Assembly: GCA_937880095.1 (NCBI GenBank)
Contig: CALFLK010000013.1
Coordinates: forward strand, 1-64,000
Reading direction: 5' to 3'
Source of the DNA: an uncultured Faecalibacterium sp.
GTDB taxonomy: Bacteria; Bacillota; Clostridia; Oscillospirales; Ruminococcaceae
Length of the DNA: 64,000 nt
In this document: piece by piece, positions 15,251-23,783 of the stretch
Numbering within the stretch: the first letter of the stretch is position 1
Layout: every line of letters begins with the position of its first letter
The notes under the pieces: generated by a model
Seen by the model: only the letters and a program-made list of their open reading frames with translations
Database searches by the model: none
Told to the model about the DNA's origin: nothing
Made by a program: the position numbers and the translations under genes

Positions 15251-16456
15251 TTACTCGTAGATCTTGGAAACAACGCCGGAACCAACGGTACGGCCACCCT
15301 CACGGATAGCGAAACGCAGGCCCTCTTCCATAGCAACGGGAGTGATCAGGCTCACGTGCATGGTAACGTTATCGCCGGGCATGCACATCTCGGTGCCTTC
15401 GGGCAGCTCGATGATGCCGGTAACGTCAGTAGTACGGAAGTAGAACTGAGGACGGTAGTTGGAGAAGAACGGAGTATGACGGCCGCCTTCTTCCTTCTTC
15501 AGAACGTACACCTGGCCGTCGAAGACGGTGTGGGGGTGCACGGAACCGGGCTTAGCCAGAACCTGGCCACGCTCGATCTGGTTACGGTCAACACCACGCA
15601 GCAGAGCGCCGATGTTATCGCCAGCCTGAGTGAAGTCCAGGCTCTTGCGGAACATTTCCAGACCAGTGATGGTGGAGGTCAGCTTCTCGGGCTTGATGCC
15701 AACGATTTCGACCTGGTCGCCAACCTTAGCAGTACCACGCTCAACACGGCCGGTAGCAACAGTACCACGGCCAGAGATGGTCATGACGTCCTCAACGGGC
15801 ATCAGGAAGGGCATGTCAGCCATACGGTCGGGAGTGGGGATGTAGCTGTCAACAGCGTCCATCAGCTCGTGGATGCAAGCATACTCAGGAGCGTTGGGAT
15901 CGGTGCTGGTGCTCTCCAGAACTGCCAGAGCAGAACCCTTAACGATAGGAGTATCGTCGCCGGGGAAGTCGTACTCGTTCAGCAGGTCACGGATTTCCAT
16001 CTCAACCAGATCCAGCAGTTCGGGGTCGTCAACCTGGTCAACCTTGTTCATGAAAACAACGATGTAGGGAACGCCGACCTGACGGGACAGCAGGATGTGC
16101 TCGCGGGTCTGGGGCATCGGGCCGTCTGCAGAAGAAACAACCAGAATAGCGCCGTCCATCTGAGCAGCACCGGTGATCATGTTCTTGACGTAGTCAGCAT
16201 GGCCCGGGCAGTCAACGTGAGCATAGTGACGGTTCTTGGTGCTGTACTCAACGTGAGCAGAGTTGATGGTAATACCACGCTCGCGCTCTTCGGGAGCCTT
16301 GTCGATGTTAGCGTAGTCAGTGAATTCTGCGCCGCCTTCCATAGACAGAACCTTAGTGATAGCAGCAGTAGTGGTGGTCTTGCCGTGGTCAACGTGGCCG
16401 ATAGTACCAATGTTGACGTGAGGCAGGGAACGGTCGAATTTTGCCTTTTCAGCCAT
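15251..16456 (-). CDS. tuf: Translation elongation factor Tu
   Basis: A 401-residue GTPase that brings aminoacyl-tRNA to the ribosome. G1 is G20-H-V-D-H-G-K-T, G3 is DCPGHADY near residues 82-89, G4 is NKVD, followed by the beta-barrel domains 2 and 3. AGGAGG stands 8 nt before the ATG. It is the last gene of the str operon. The region before it (16457-16582) carries a perfect hairpin. Codon use is strongly biased, as expected for one of the most abundant proteins. Confidence 0.98.
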   Translation of the reverse strand: MAEKAKFDRSLPHVNIGTIGHVDHGKTTTTAAITKVLSMEGGAEFTDYANIDKAPEERERGITINSAHVEYSTKNRHYAHVDCPGHADYVKNMITGAAQMDGAILVVSSADGPMPQTREHILLSRQVGVPYIVVFMNKVDQVDDPELLDLVEMEIRDLLNEYDFPGDDTPIVKGSALAVLESTSTDPNAPEYACIHELMDAVDSYIPTPDRMADMPFLMPVEDVMTISGRGTVATGRVERGTAKVGDQVEIVGIKPEKLTSTITGLEMFRKSLDFTQAGDNIGALLRGVDRNQIERGQVLAKPGSVHPHTVFDGQVYVLKKEEGGRHTPFFSNYRPQFYFRTTDVTGIIELPEGTEMCMPGDNVTMHVSLITPVAMEEGLRFAIREGGRTVGSGVVSKIYE

Positions 16457-16535
16457 TGTAATGTCCTCCTTGATTGTGAAGTCATCTTGGTTATAACAGC
16501 ATAGCTATATGCAATGCCATTCTACTAAATAGCAA

Positions 16536-16559
16536 CAGGAAAATCAAGAGATTTTCCTG
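16536..16559 (-). other. Perfect stem-loop between fusA and tuf
   Basis: CAGGAAAATC / GATTTTCCTG is a 10-bp perfect stem with an AAGA loop. It has no T-run on the minus strand, so termination is unlikely. It may be a processing or stability element that lets tuf message outlast the rest of the operon. Confidence 0.55.
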
Positions 16560-16582
16560 CGTTTGCCATTCATGCGCAGAAA

Positions 16583-18709
16583 TTAGTCCTTTGCACGACC
16601 AGCAATGATGGTGTCGGCAATGCTCTTGGGAACCGGCTCGTAGTGAGAAGGCTCCATGGAGTACTGGCCACGACCCTGAGTCTTAGAACGCAGGTCGGTA
16701 GCGTAGCCGAACATCTGAGCCAGAGGTACCATAGCGTTGATACGCTGAGTACCGTTCATAGCTTCCATGCCCTGGATCTGACCACGACGGCTGTTCAGGT
16801 CACCAATAACGTCGCCCAGGTAGTCATCGGGAACGATAACTGCAACCTTCATGATGGGCTCAGTGATGATGGGATCAGCCTTACGCATAGCTTCCTTGAA
16901 AGCCATAGAACCAGCGATGGAGAAAGCCATTTCAGAAGAGTCAACTTCGTGGTAAGAACCATCGTACAGGCTGACCTTAACGTCAACAACGGGGTAACCT
17001 GCCAGAATGCCGCTCTTCATTGCGCCCTGGATACCGTTGTCAACTGCGGGGATGTATTCCTTCGGAATAGCACCGCCAACAACGTCGTTGACAAACTCGT
17101 AGCCTGCGCCCGGCTCGTTTGGAGAAATCTTGATCTTAACGTGACCGTACTGGCCCTTACCGCCGGACTGACGAGCATACTTGGTATCCTGCTGTGCTTC
17201 CTTGCGAATGGTTTCGCGGTAAGCAACCTGAGGTGCGCCAACGTTTGCTTCGACCTTGAACTCACGCAGCAGACGGTCAACGATGATCTCCAGGTGCAGC
17301 TCGCCCATGCCGGCGATAATGGTCTGACCAGTTTCCTCATCGGTGTAAGTCTTAAAGGTGGGGTCCTCTTCAGCCAGCTTTGCCAGAGCGATACCCATCT
17401 TTTCGTTGCCAGCCTTGGTCTTGGGCTCGATTGCAACACGGATAACGGGCTCCGGGAAGTTCATAGACTCCAGGATAATCGGGTGACGCTCGTCACACAG
17501 AGTATCGCCGGTAGTGGTGTTCTTCAGGCCGACAACGGCAGCGATGTCACCTGCATAGCAGACATCGATGTCCTTACGGTGGTTAGAGTGCATCTGCAGA
17601 ATGCGGCCCATACGCTCGTTGTTGTCCTTAACGGAGTTGTAAACGGTGGTACCTGCCTCGATCTTACCGGAGTAGACGCGGAAGTATGCCAGCTTACCAA
17701 CAAACGGGTCGGTAGCAATCTTAAATGCCAGAGCGGAGAAGGGAGCGTTGTCGTCAGAAGGACGAGACTCTTCCTCACCGGTCTCGGGGTTCACGCCCTT
17801 AATATCCTCGATGTCGGTCGGGGCGGGCATGTAGTCCACGATAGCGTCCAGCAGCTTCTGAACGCCCTTGTTCTTGTAAGAAGAACCGCAGGTAACGGGA
17901 ACGATGTCGTTATCCAGCGTTGCCTTACGCAGGCCGCGCTTGATTTCTTCAACGCTCAGGTCGCCCTCTTCCAGGTACTTCTCCATCAGCTCTTCGTCGC
18001 TGGCTGCAACAGCCTCGACCAGCTCATCGTGGTACTTCTGGGCTTCGTCCATCATGTCAGCGGGAATTTCTTCCACGCGCATGTCGTTGCCCATGTCGTC
18101 GTAGTAGACCTCAGCCTTCATCTCGACCAGGTCGATCAGACCCTTAAAGGTGTCTTCCTTGCCGATAGGCAGCTGAATCGGCACACCGTTAGCGTGCAGA
18201 CGCTCGTGCATCATTTCGACACAACGGTAGAAGTCAGCACCCATGGTATCCATCTTGTTGACGTAAACCATACGGGGGACCTTGTACTCGTCAGCCTGAC
18301 GCCAAACGGTCTCAGACTGGGGCTCAACACCGCCCTTTGCAGCCAGAACGGTAACAGAACCGTCCAGCACGCGCAGAGAACGCTGAACTTCGACAGTAAA
18401 GTCGACGTGGCCCGGGGTGTCAATGATGTTGATGCGGTGACGATTCTTCTTAGCCGCAGCGGGGTCGTTTTTGAAGTCAGTGTGACTCCAGTAGCAGGTA
18501 GTAGCAGCAGAAGTGATGGTGATACCACGCTCCTGCTCCTGCTTCATCCAGTCCATCGTAGCGGAACCATCATGAGTCTCACCGATCTTATGGTTAATAC
18601 CGGTGTAGTACAGGATACGCTCGGTGGTGGTGGTCTTACCTGCGTCGATATGTGCCATGATGCCGATGTTTCTCGTCATCTGCAGAGATACTTCTCTGGG
18701 AGTAGCCAT
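16583..18709 (-). CDS. fusA: Translation elongation factor G
   Basis: A 708-residue translocation GTPase. G1 is A19-H-I-D-A-G-K-T26, G3 is DTPGHVDF near residue 96, G4 is NKMD, and the domain II to V sequence is intact (GMGELHLEIIVDRL, QSGGKGQYGHVKI). Residues at the fusidic acid pocket look normal. It lies between rpsG and tuf. The ribosome site GGAGG is 6-7 nt before the ATG. The 28-bp gap after rpsG implies cotranscription. Confidence 0.98.
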   Translation of the reverse strand: MATPREVSLQMTRNIGIMAHIDAGKTTTTERILYYTGINHKIGETHDGSATMDWMKQEQERGITITSAATTCYWSHTDFKNDPAAAKKNRHRINIIDTPGHVDFTVEVQRSLRVLDGSVTVLAAKGGVEPQSETVWRQADEYKVPRMVYVNKMDTMGADFYRCVEMMHERLHANGVPIQLPIGKEDTFKGLIDLVEMKAEVYYDDMGNDMRVEEIPADMMDEAQKYHDELVEAVAASDEELMEKYLEEGDLSVEEIKRGLRKATLDNDIVPVTCGSSYKNKGVQKLLDAIVDYMPAPTDIEDIKGVNPETGEEESRPSDDNAPFSALAFKIATDPFVGKLAYFRVYSGKIEAGTTVYNSVKDNNERMGRILQMHSNHRKDIDVCYAGDIAAVVGLKNTTTGDTLCDERHPIILESMNFPEPVIRVAIEPKTKAGNEKMGIALAKLAEEDPTFKTYTDEETGQTIIAGMGELHLEIIVDRLLREFKVEANVGAPQVAYRETIRKEAQQDTKYARQSGGKGQYGHVKIKISPNEPGAGYEFVNDVVGGAIPKEYIPAVDNGIQGAMKSGILAGYPVVDVKVSLYDGSYHEVDSSEMAFSIAGSMAFKEAMRKADPIITEPIMKVAVIVPDDYLGDVIGDLNSRRGQIQGMEAMNGTQRINAMVPLAQMFGYATDLRSKTQGRGQYSMEPSHYEPVPKSIADTIIAGRAKD

Positions 18710-18737
18710 GAAATTAACCTCCTAAATCGACACTGGA

Positions 18738-19208
18738 TCAATAACGGAAATGAGCGAAAGCCTTGTTGGCCTCTGCCATCTTATGAACATCCTCACGCTT
18801 CTTAACAGATGCGCCGGTGTTGTTGCTGGCGTCGATGATCTCGTTGCACAGACGCTCGCTCATGGTCTTCTCACCACGGCTGCGGCTGTAAGCAGTCAGC
18901 CAGCGCAGGCCCAGGGTCTCGCGGCGAGCGGGGCTAACTTCCAGGGGAACCTGGTAGTTGGAGCCACCCACACGACGGGTCTTGCACTCCAGGCTGGGCA
19001 TGATGTTCTCCATAGCCTTTTCGAACATCTCCAGCGGATCGTTGCCGCTCTTCTCCTGGATCATGTTGAAAGCGTCGTAAACGATCTTCTGGGCAACGCC
19101 CTTCTTGCCATCCAGCATAACGCTGTTGACCAGGCGGGTCACCAGCTTGGAATTGTAAATAGGATCAGCCAGAACATCACGCTTTGCAATGTTACCTCTT
19201 CTAGGCAT
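18738..19208 (-). CDS. rpsG: 30S ribosomal protein S7
   Basis: A 156-residue small-subunit protein, the usual length. It begins MPRRGNIAKRDV, ends HKMAEANKAFAHFRY, and binds the 3' domain of 16S rRNA to start head assembly. The start is the ATG at 19208, 8-9 nt after AGGAGG; the six-residue extension to 19226 overlaps that site. In many bacteria S7 represses its own operon through the rpsL-rpsG spacer. The 174-nt spacer here contains GGCCA-TCTTTT-GGCC (19251-19265), but I cannot claim a binding site. Confidence 0.98.
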   Translation of the reverse strand: MPRRGNIAKRDVLADPIYNSKLVTRLVNSVMLDGKKGVAQKIVYDAFNMIQEKSGNDPLEMFEKAMENIMPSLECKTRRVGGSNYQVPLEVSPARRETLGLRWLTAYSRSRGEKTMSERLCNEIIDASNNTGASVKKREDVHKMAEANKAFAHFRY

Positions 19209-19382
19209 CTTTCTTCCCTCCTTCATAGAATGATATCATCGGTACTCGAAGGCCATCTTTTGGCCCCCGTTGTGTCATAAAGAGCAATCCTGCATAAACC
19301 GTTACCATCCAGCCCGCAGGCCGAACTTGTTATTTATATGGAAAGCCTTTAATGGCGAACAATGATCTTGGTTGTGTAAAAA

Positions 19383-19805
19383 TTACTTCTTAGCGGCCTT
19401 AGGACGCTTAGCACCGTACTTGGAACGGGCCTGCATACGGCCATTGACACCCTGAGTATCCAGAGTACCACGGATGATGTGGTAACGAACACCGGGCAGG
19501 TCCTTAACGCGGCCACCACGAATCAGCACAACGCTGTGCTCCTGCAGGTTATGACCGATACCGGGAATGTAAGAGGTAACCTCAATACCATTCGTCAGGC
19601 GGACACGAGCAACCTTACGCAGTGCAGAGTTGGGCTTCTTAGGAGTCATGGTACGGACAGCGGTGCACACACCACGCTTCTGAGGGCTCTCCAGATTGGT
19701 GTACTTCTTCTTCTGGGAGTTGTAAGTCTTCTGCAGTGCGGGAGCAGTGCTCTTGGTAACCAGGACCTCACGGCCTTTGCGAACCAGCTGGTTAAAAGTA
19801 GGCAT
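19383..19805 (-). CDS. rpsL: 30S ribosomal protein S12
   Basis: A 140-residue protein of the decoding centre. The sequence MPTFNQLVRKGREV begins at the ATG at 19805 (AAAGGAG upstream), and the 37-residue extension to 19916 is rejected. The Lys residues changed in streptomycin-resistant strains are present as wild type (TPKKPNSALRK and the PGVRYH loop). It is the first gene of the str operon; the promoter lies at 19934-19962. Confidence 0.98.
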   Translation of the reverse strand: MPTFNQLVRKGREVLVTKSTAPALQKTYNSQKKKYTNLESPQKRGVCTAVRTMTPKKPNSALRKVARVRLTNGIEVTSYIPGIGHNLQEHSVVLIRGGRVKDLPGVRYHIIRGTLDTQGVNGRMQARSKYGAKRPKAAKK

Positions 19806-19933
19806 TTTGTTCTCCTTTCTTTCCATTATTAGGGTGACAGAATGTGCTGTACCCCTCGTTTTTATGTTCAAGCGGAAACCCGCCGAAACATCGTAAAAAT
19901 TGGTATAGTTACACACTGAAGCGCAACAATCAT

Positions 19934-19962
19934 AGTGTATACTTTTGTTTTGGCGATGTCAA
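19934..19962 (-). promoter_or_regulatory. Promoter of the str operon (rpsL-rpsG-fusA-tuf)
   Basis: On the minus strand TTGACA (19957-19962), 17 bp and TACACT (19934-19939) precede rpsL. The leader is about 120 nt. Confidence 0.82.
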
Positions 19963-20093
19963 CAGTTTTCCCGAAAATTTTTTGTTCATACAAAGAAATT
20001 TCTTTTTTCTTCGTGTTGCAGCTATCCTCTCCCCTGTTTCAGTCTCATTCGCGGTTCCGATCAACGCCACATCGATATTTTTTTGTACAAATA

Positions 20094-20127
20094 AAAACCC
20101 CGCACAGTTTTCACTGTACGGGGTTTT
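20094..20127 (-). terminator. rpoBC terminator
   Basis: AAAACCCCGCACAGT pairs with ACTGTACGGGGTTTT, with a T-run on the minus strand. It separates rpoC from the str promoter. Confidence 0.92.
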
Positions 20128-20159
20128 CTTATTTATCGAAAGAACAGATCGTTTTTCGC

Positions 20160-23100
20160 TTACTGCGCTTCAGCAGCCTTTTCAGCTTCGATCTCAGCAT
20201 CCAGTGCTTCTTCACGATGGATCAGGTCTTCCTTAACCTCCGGCAGGCCAGTACCTGCGGGGATCAGCTTACCGATCAGCACGTTTTCCTTCAGGCCCAG
20301 CAGCGGGTCAACCTTGCCCTTGATTGCAGCCTCGGTCAGGACACGAGTAGTCTCCTGGAAGGATGCAGCGGACAGGAAGGAGTCGGTTGCCAGAGAAGCC
20401 TTGGTAATACCCAGCAGAGCCTGCTGATACTGAACCATCTTCAGGTCCTTCTCGCCATTTGCGATGCGCTCAGCCAGCTCCATATTCTTGTTCTCAACTT
20501 CCAGCTTGCTTGCCAGAGCACCGCCGATAAAGTCGGAGGAGCCGGAATCCAGCACGCGTACCTTGCGGCACATCTGGCGGATGATAACTTCGATATGCTT
20601 ATCGTTGATTTCAACGCCCTGCAGACGGTAAACCTTCTGAACTTCGTTGATCAGGTAGTTCTGAACAGCTTCCAGACCCTTGATTGCCAGGATATCCTGC
20701 GGGTAAGCAACGCCTTCCTTGGTCAGGATATCGCCCTTCTCGACGATGTCGCCGGGCTGCACACGAATGTGCTGGGTGAAGGGAATGGAGTACTTCTTCT
20801 CGGTCTCGATGCCATCATCGTCACGGCCGGTGACAACAACGACAGTGTTCTTCTTGGTGTCGTCCAGCGAAACGGTACCAGTGATTTCACTCATGATAGC
20901 CATGCTCTTGGGACGGCGGCTCTCGAACAGTTCTTCGACACGAGGCAGACCCTGGGTAATATCTTCAGCAGATGCGATACCGCCGGTATGGAAGGTACGC
21001 ATGGTCAGCTGAGTACCGGGCTCACCGATGGACTGTGCAGCGATGATACCAACAGATTCACCCAGCTTGACGGGCTCACCGTTTGCCATGTTGGAACCGT
21101 AGCAGTGTGCGCAGACGCCGGTCTTAGCGCGGCAGGTCAGCAGGCTGCGAATCTTCAGGCTGGTGATGCCAGCAGCTTCGATCTTCTCAGCATCGTACAG
21201 ATCCATCATCTTGCCTTCCGGCACGATGACTTCGTTGGTCTGCGGGTTCACAACGTCGCCCACAGCGTAACGGCCGATCAGACGCTCGCGGAAGCTCTCG
21301 ATCTTTTCCTTGCCCTCGTGGATCTCGGAAACGACAACACCGTCGGTGGTGCCACAGTCGATCTCACGGATGATGACGTCCTGAGAAACGTCAACCATTC
21401 GACGGGTCAGGTAACCGGAGTCAGCGGTACGCAGAGCGGTATCAGCCAAGCCCTTACGAGCACCACGTGCAGAAACGAAATATTCCAGAATATTCAGACC
21501 TTCACGGTAGTTCGCACGAATGGGCATCTCGATGGTGTGACCTGCGGTGTTTGCCAGCAGGCCGCGCATGCCAGCCAGCTGCTTGATCTGGTTCATAGAG
21601 CCTCGAGCACCGGAATCAGCCATCATAAAGATCTGGTTGTCCTTGGGCAGGTTCTCAGCCAGAGCCTTAGAAACCTTGTCCGTGGTCTTCTGCCAGACTT
21701 CGATGACCTTCTCGTAACGCTCGCGCTCAGAAATCAGACCCTTGTTGAACAGCTTAACGATCTTGGAGACCTGCTGATCTGCTTCATCAACCAGATCGCC
21801 CTTCTGGGGAGGAATAACTGCATCGCAGACTGCAACAGAAATTGCAGACTTGGTGGAGTACTTGTAGCCCTGGTTCTTGATTGCGTCCAGCATCTTTGCA
21901 CAAGCGCGGGTGCCGTGGCAAGTCAAGCAGCGGGAAATGATATCGGGCAGGGTCTTCTTGGTCACGCGGAAGCTGACCTCGTAGTCCAGAGCGTGCTCGG
22001 GATCATTACGATCAATATAGCCCAGATCCTGCGGGATCGGAGTATTGAAGATGATGCGGCCAACGGTAGCGTCCACCATGCCAGTGGTCGGCACACCGTT
22101 GACGGTCAGGGTGCGGCGCACCTTGATGGGAGCGTGCAGCGTAACGTCGCCGTCTGCATAAGCCATCAGAGCTTCGTTCTCATCACGGAATACCTTGCCA
22201 GCGCCCATGTCGTTTTCGTAAACGGTGGTCAGGTAGTAGCTGCCCAGGATCATATCCTGCGTAGGCACTGCAACAGGAGCACCGTCAGAAGGCTTCAGCA
22301 GGTTGCCGGAAGCCAGCATCAGCATACGAGCTTCACGGATTGCATCTGCGGACAGGGGCAGGTGAACTGCCATCTGGTCACCGTCGAAGTCAGCGTTAAA
22401 TGCGGTACAGGACAGAGGGTGCAGCTTGATTGCACGGCCCTCGACCAGAACCGGGTTGAACGCCTGAATACCCAGACGGTGCAGCGTAGGTGCACGGTTC
22501 AGCAGAACCGGGTGACCCTTGATGACGGTTTCCAAGCTGTCCCAAACCTCGGGCTTTGCACGCTCGACCATCTTGCGAGCGGTCTTGATATTGGTAGCAA
22601 CACCACGCTCGACCAGATCCTTCATAACGAAGGGCTTGAACAGCTCCAGAGCCATTTCCTTGGGCAGACCACACTGGTCCATGCGCAGCTCGGGGCCAAC
22701 AACGATAACGGAACGGCCAGAGTAGTCAACACGCTTACCCAGCAGGTTCTGACGGAAGCGGCCCTGCTTGCCCTTCAGGAAGTCAGACAAGCTCTTCAGC
22801 GGGCGGTTGGAAGGACCGGTGACCGGACGGCCACGACGGCCGTTGTCGATCAGGGAGTCAACAGCTTCCTGCAGCATACGCTTTTCGTTGCGCACGATGA
22901 TGTCAGGAGCACCCAGCTCCAGCAGACGGCGCAGACGATTGTTGCGGTTGATCACGCGGCGGTACAGGTCGTTCAGGTCAGAGGTCGCAAAACGACCGCC
23001 GTCCAGCTGGACCATGGGGCGCAGATCGGGGGGCAGAACCGGGACAGCGTCCAGGATCATCCACTCAGGACGGTTGCCGGACAGGCGGAAAGCCTCGACA

Positions 23101-23732
23101 ACTTCCAGACGCTTCAGCAGGCGAACGCGCTTCTGGCCGGTAGCCTTTTCGACTTCCTCATGCAGCTGATTGCTCAGCTCGTCCAGATCGATCTCACGCA
23201 GCAGTTCCTGGATAGCCTCAGCACCCATAGATGCCTGGAACTCATCCTCGTAACGCTCGCGCATTTCGCGGTATTCCTTCTCGGTCAGCAGCTGCTTCTT
23301 TTCCAGCGGAGTCAGACCGGGATCGGTAACAATGTAGCTGGCAAAGTACAGGACCTTTTCCAGCAGGCGGGGGCTGATATCCAGCATCAGGCCGATACGG
23401 CTGGGAATGCCCTTAAAGTACCAGATGTGGCTGACAGGAGCTGCCAGCTCAATGTGGCCCATACGCTCACGACGGACCTTAGCACGGGTAACCTCAACGC
23501 CGCAGCGATCACAGATCTTGCCCTTGTAACGGATGCGCTTGTACTTGCCGCAGTGGCACTCCCAGTCCTTGGTAGGTCCAAAGATTCTTTCGCAGAACAG
23601 GCCGTCACGCTCCGGCTTCAAGGTGCGGTAGTTGATGGTTTCAGGCTTTTTGACCTCACCAAAGCTCCATGCTCGGATCTGTTCGGGAGAGGCAAGGCCG
23701 ACTTTAATACTATCGAAAACGGTGTTTTCCAT
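20160..23732 (-). CDS. rpoC: DNA-directed RNA polymerase subunit beta'
   Basis: A 1190-residue catalytic subunit. The N-terminal zinc ligands are C59, C61, C74 and C77. The active-site NADFDGDQM that binds the catalytic Mg2+ is near residue 446. The second zinc site (CLTCHGTRAC ... TCRAKTGVCAHC), bridge helix and trigger loop regions follow. There is no large lineage insert. The 51-bp gap after rpoB implies one message. The last 20 residues are acidic and Ala-rich. Confidence 0.98.
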   Translation of the reverse strand: MENTVFDSIKVGLASPEQIRAWSFGEVKKPETINYRTLKPERDGLFCERIFGPTKDWECHCGKYKRIRYKGKICDRCGVEVTRAKVRRERMGHIELAAPVSHIWYFKGIPSRIGLMLDISPRLLEKVLYFASYIVTDPGLTPLEKKQLLTEKEYREMRERYEDEFQASMGAEAIQELLREIDLDELSNQLHEEVEKATGQKRVRLLKRLEVVEAFRLSGNRPEWMILDAVPVLPPDLRPMVQLDGGRFATSDLNDLYRRVINRNNRLRRLLELGAPDIIVRNEKRMLQEAVDSLIDNGRRGRPVTGPSNRPLKSLSDFLKGKQGRFRQNLLGKRVDYSGRSVIVVGPELRMDQCGLPKEMALELFKPFVMKDLVERGVATNIKTARKMVERAKPEVWDSLETVIKGHPVLLNRAPTLHRLGIQAFNPVLVEGRAIKLHPLSCTAFNADFDGDQMAVHLPLSADAIREARMLMLASGNLLKPSDGAPVAVPTQDMILGSYYLTTVYENDMGAGKVFRDENEALMAYADGDVTLHAPIKVRRTLTVNGVPTTGMVDATVGRIIFNTPIPQDLGYIDRNDPEHALDYEVSFRVTKKTLPDIISRCLTCHGTRACAKMLDAIKNQGYKYSTKSAISVAVCDAVIPPQKGDLVDEADQQVSKIVKLFNKGLISERERYEKVIEVWQKTTDKVSKALAENLPKDNQIFMMADSGARGSMNQIKQLAGMRGLLANTAGHTIEMPIRANYREGLNILEYFVSARGARKGLADTALRTADSGYLTRRMVDVSQDVIIREIDCGTTDGVVVSEIHEGKEKIESFRERLIGRYAVGDVVNPQTNEVIVPEGKMMDLYDAEKIEAAGITSLKIRSLLTCRAKTGVCAHCYGSNMANGEPVKLGESVGIIAAQSIGEPGTQLTMRTFHTGGIASAEDITQGLPRVEELFESRRPKSMAIMSEITGTVSLDDTKKNTVVVVTGRDDDGIETEKKYSIPFTQHIRVQPGDIVEKGDILTKEGVAYPQDILAIKGLEAVQNYLINEVQKVYRLQGVEINDKHIEVIIRQMCRKVRVLDSGSSDFIGGALASKLEVENKNMELAERIANGEKDLKMVQYQQALLGITKASLATDSFLSAASFQETTRVLTEAAIKGKVDPLLGLKENVLIGKLIPAGTGLPEVKEDLIHREEALDAEIEAEKAAEAQ

Positions 23733-23783
23733 TAAAACAAACCCTTTCTTAATCTTAGATTTTGGTGATGCGGATCGGACAGA

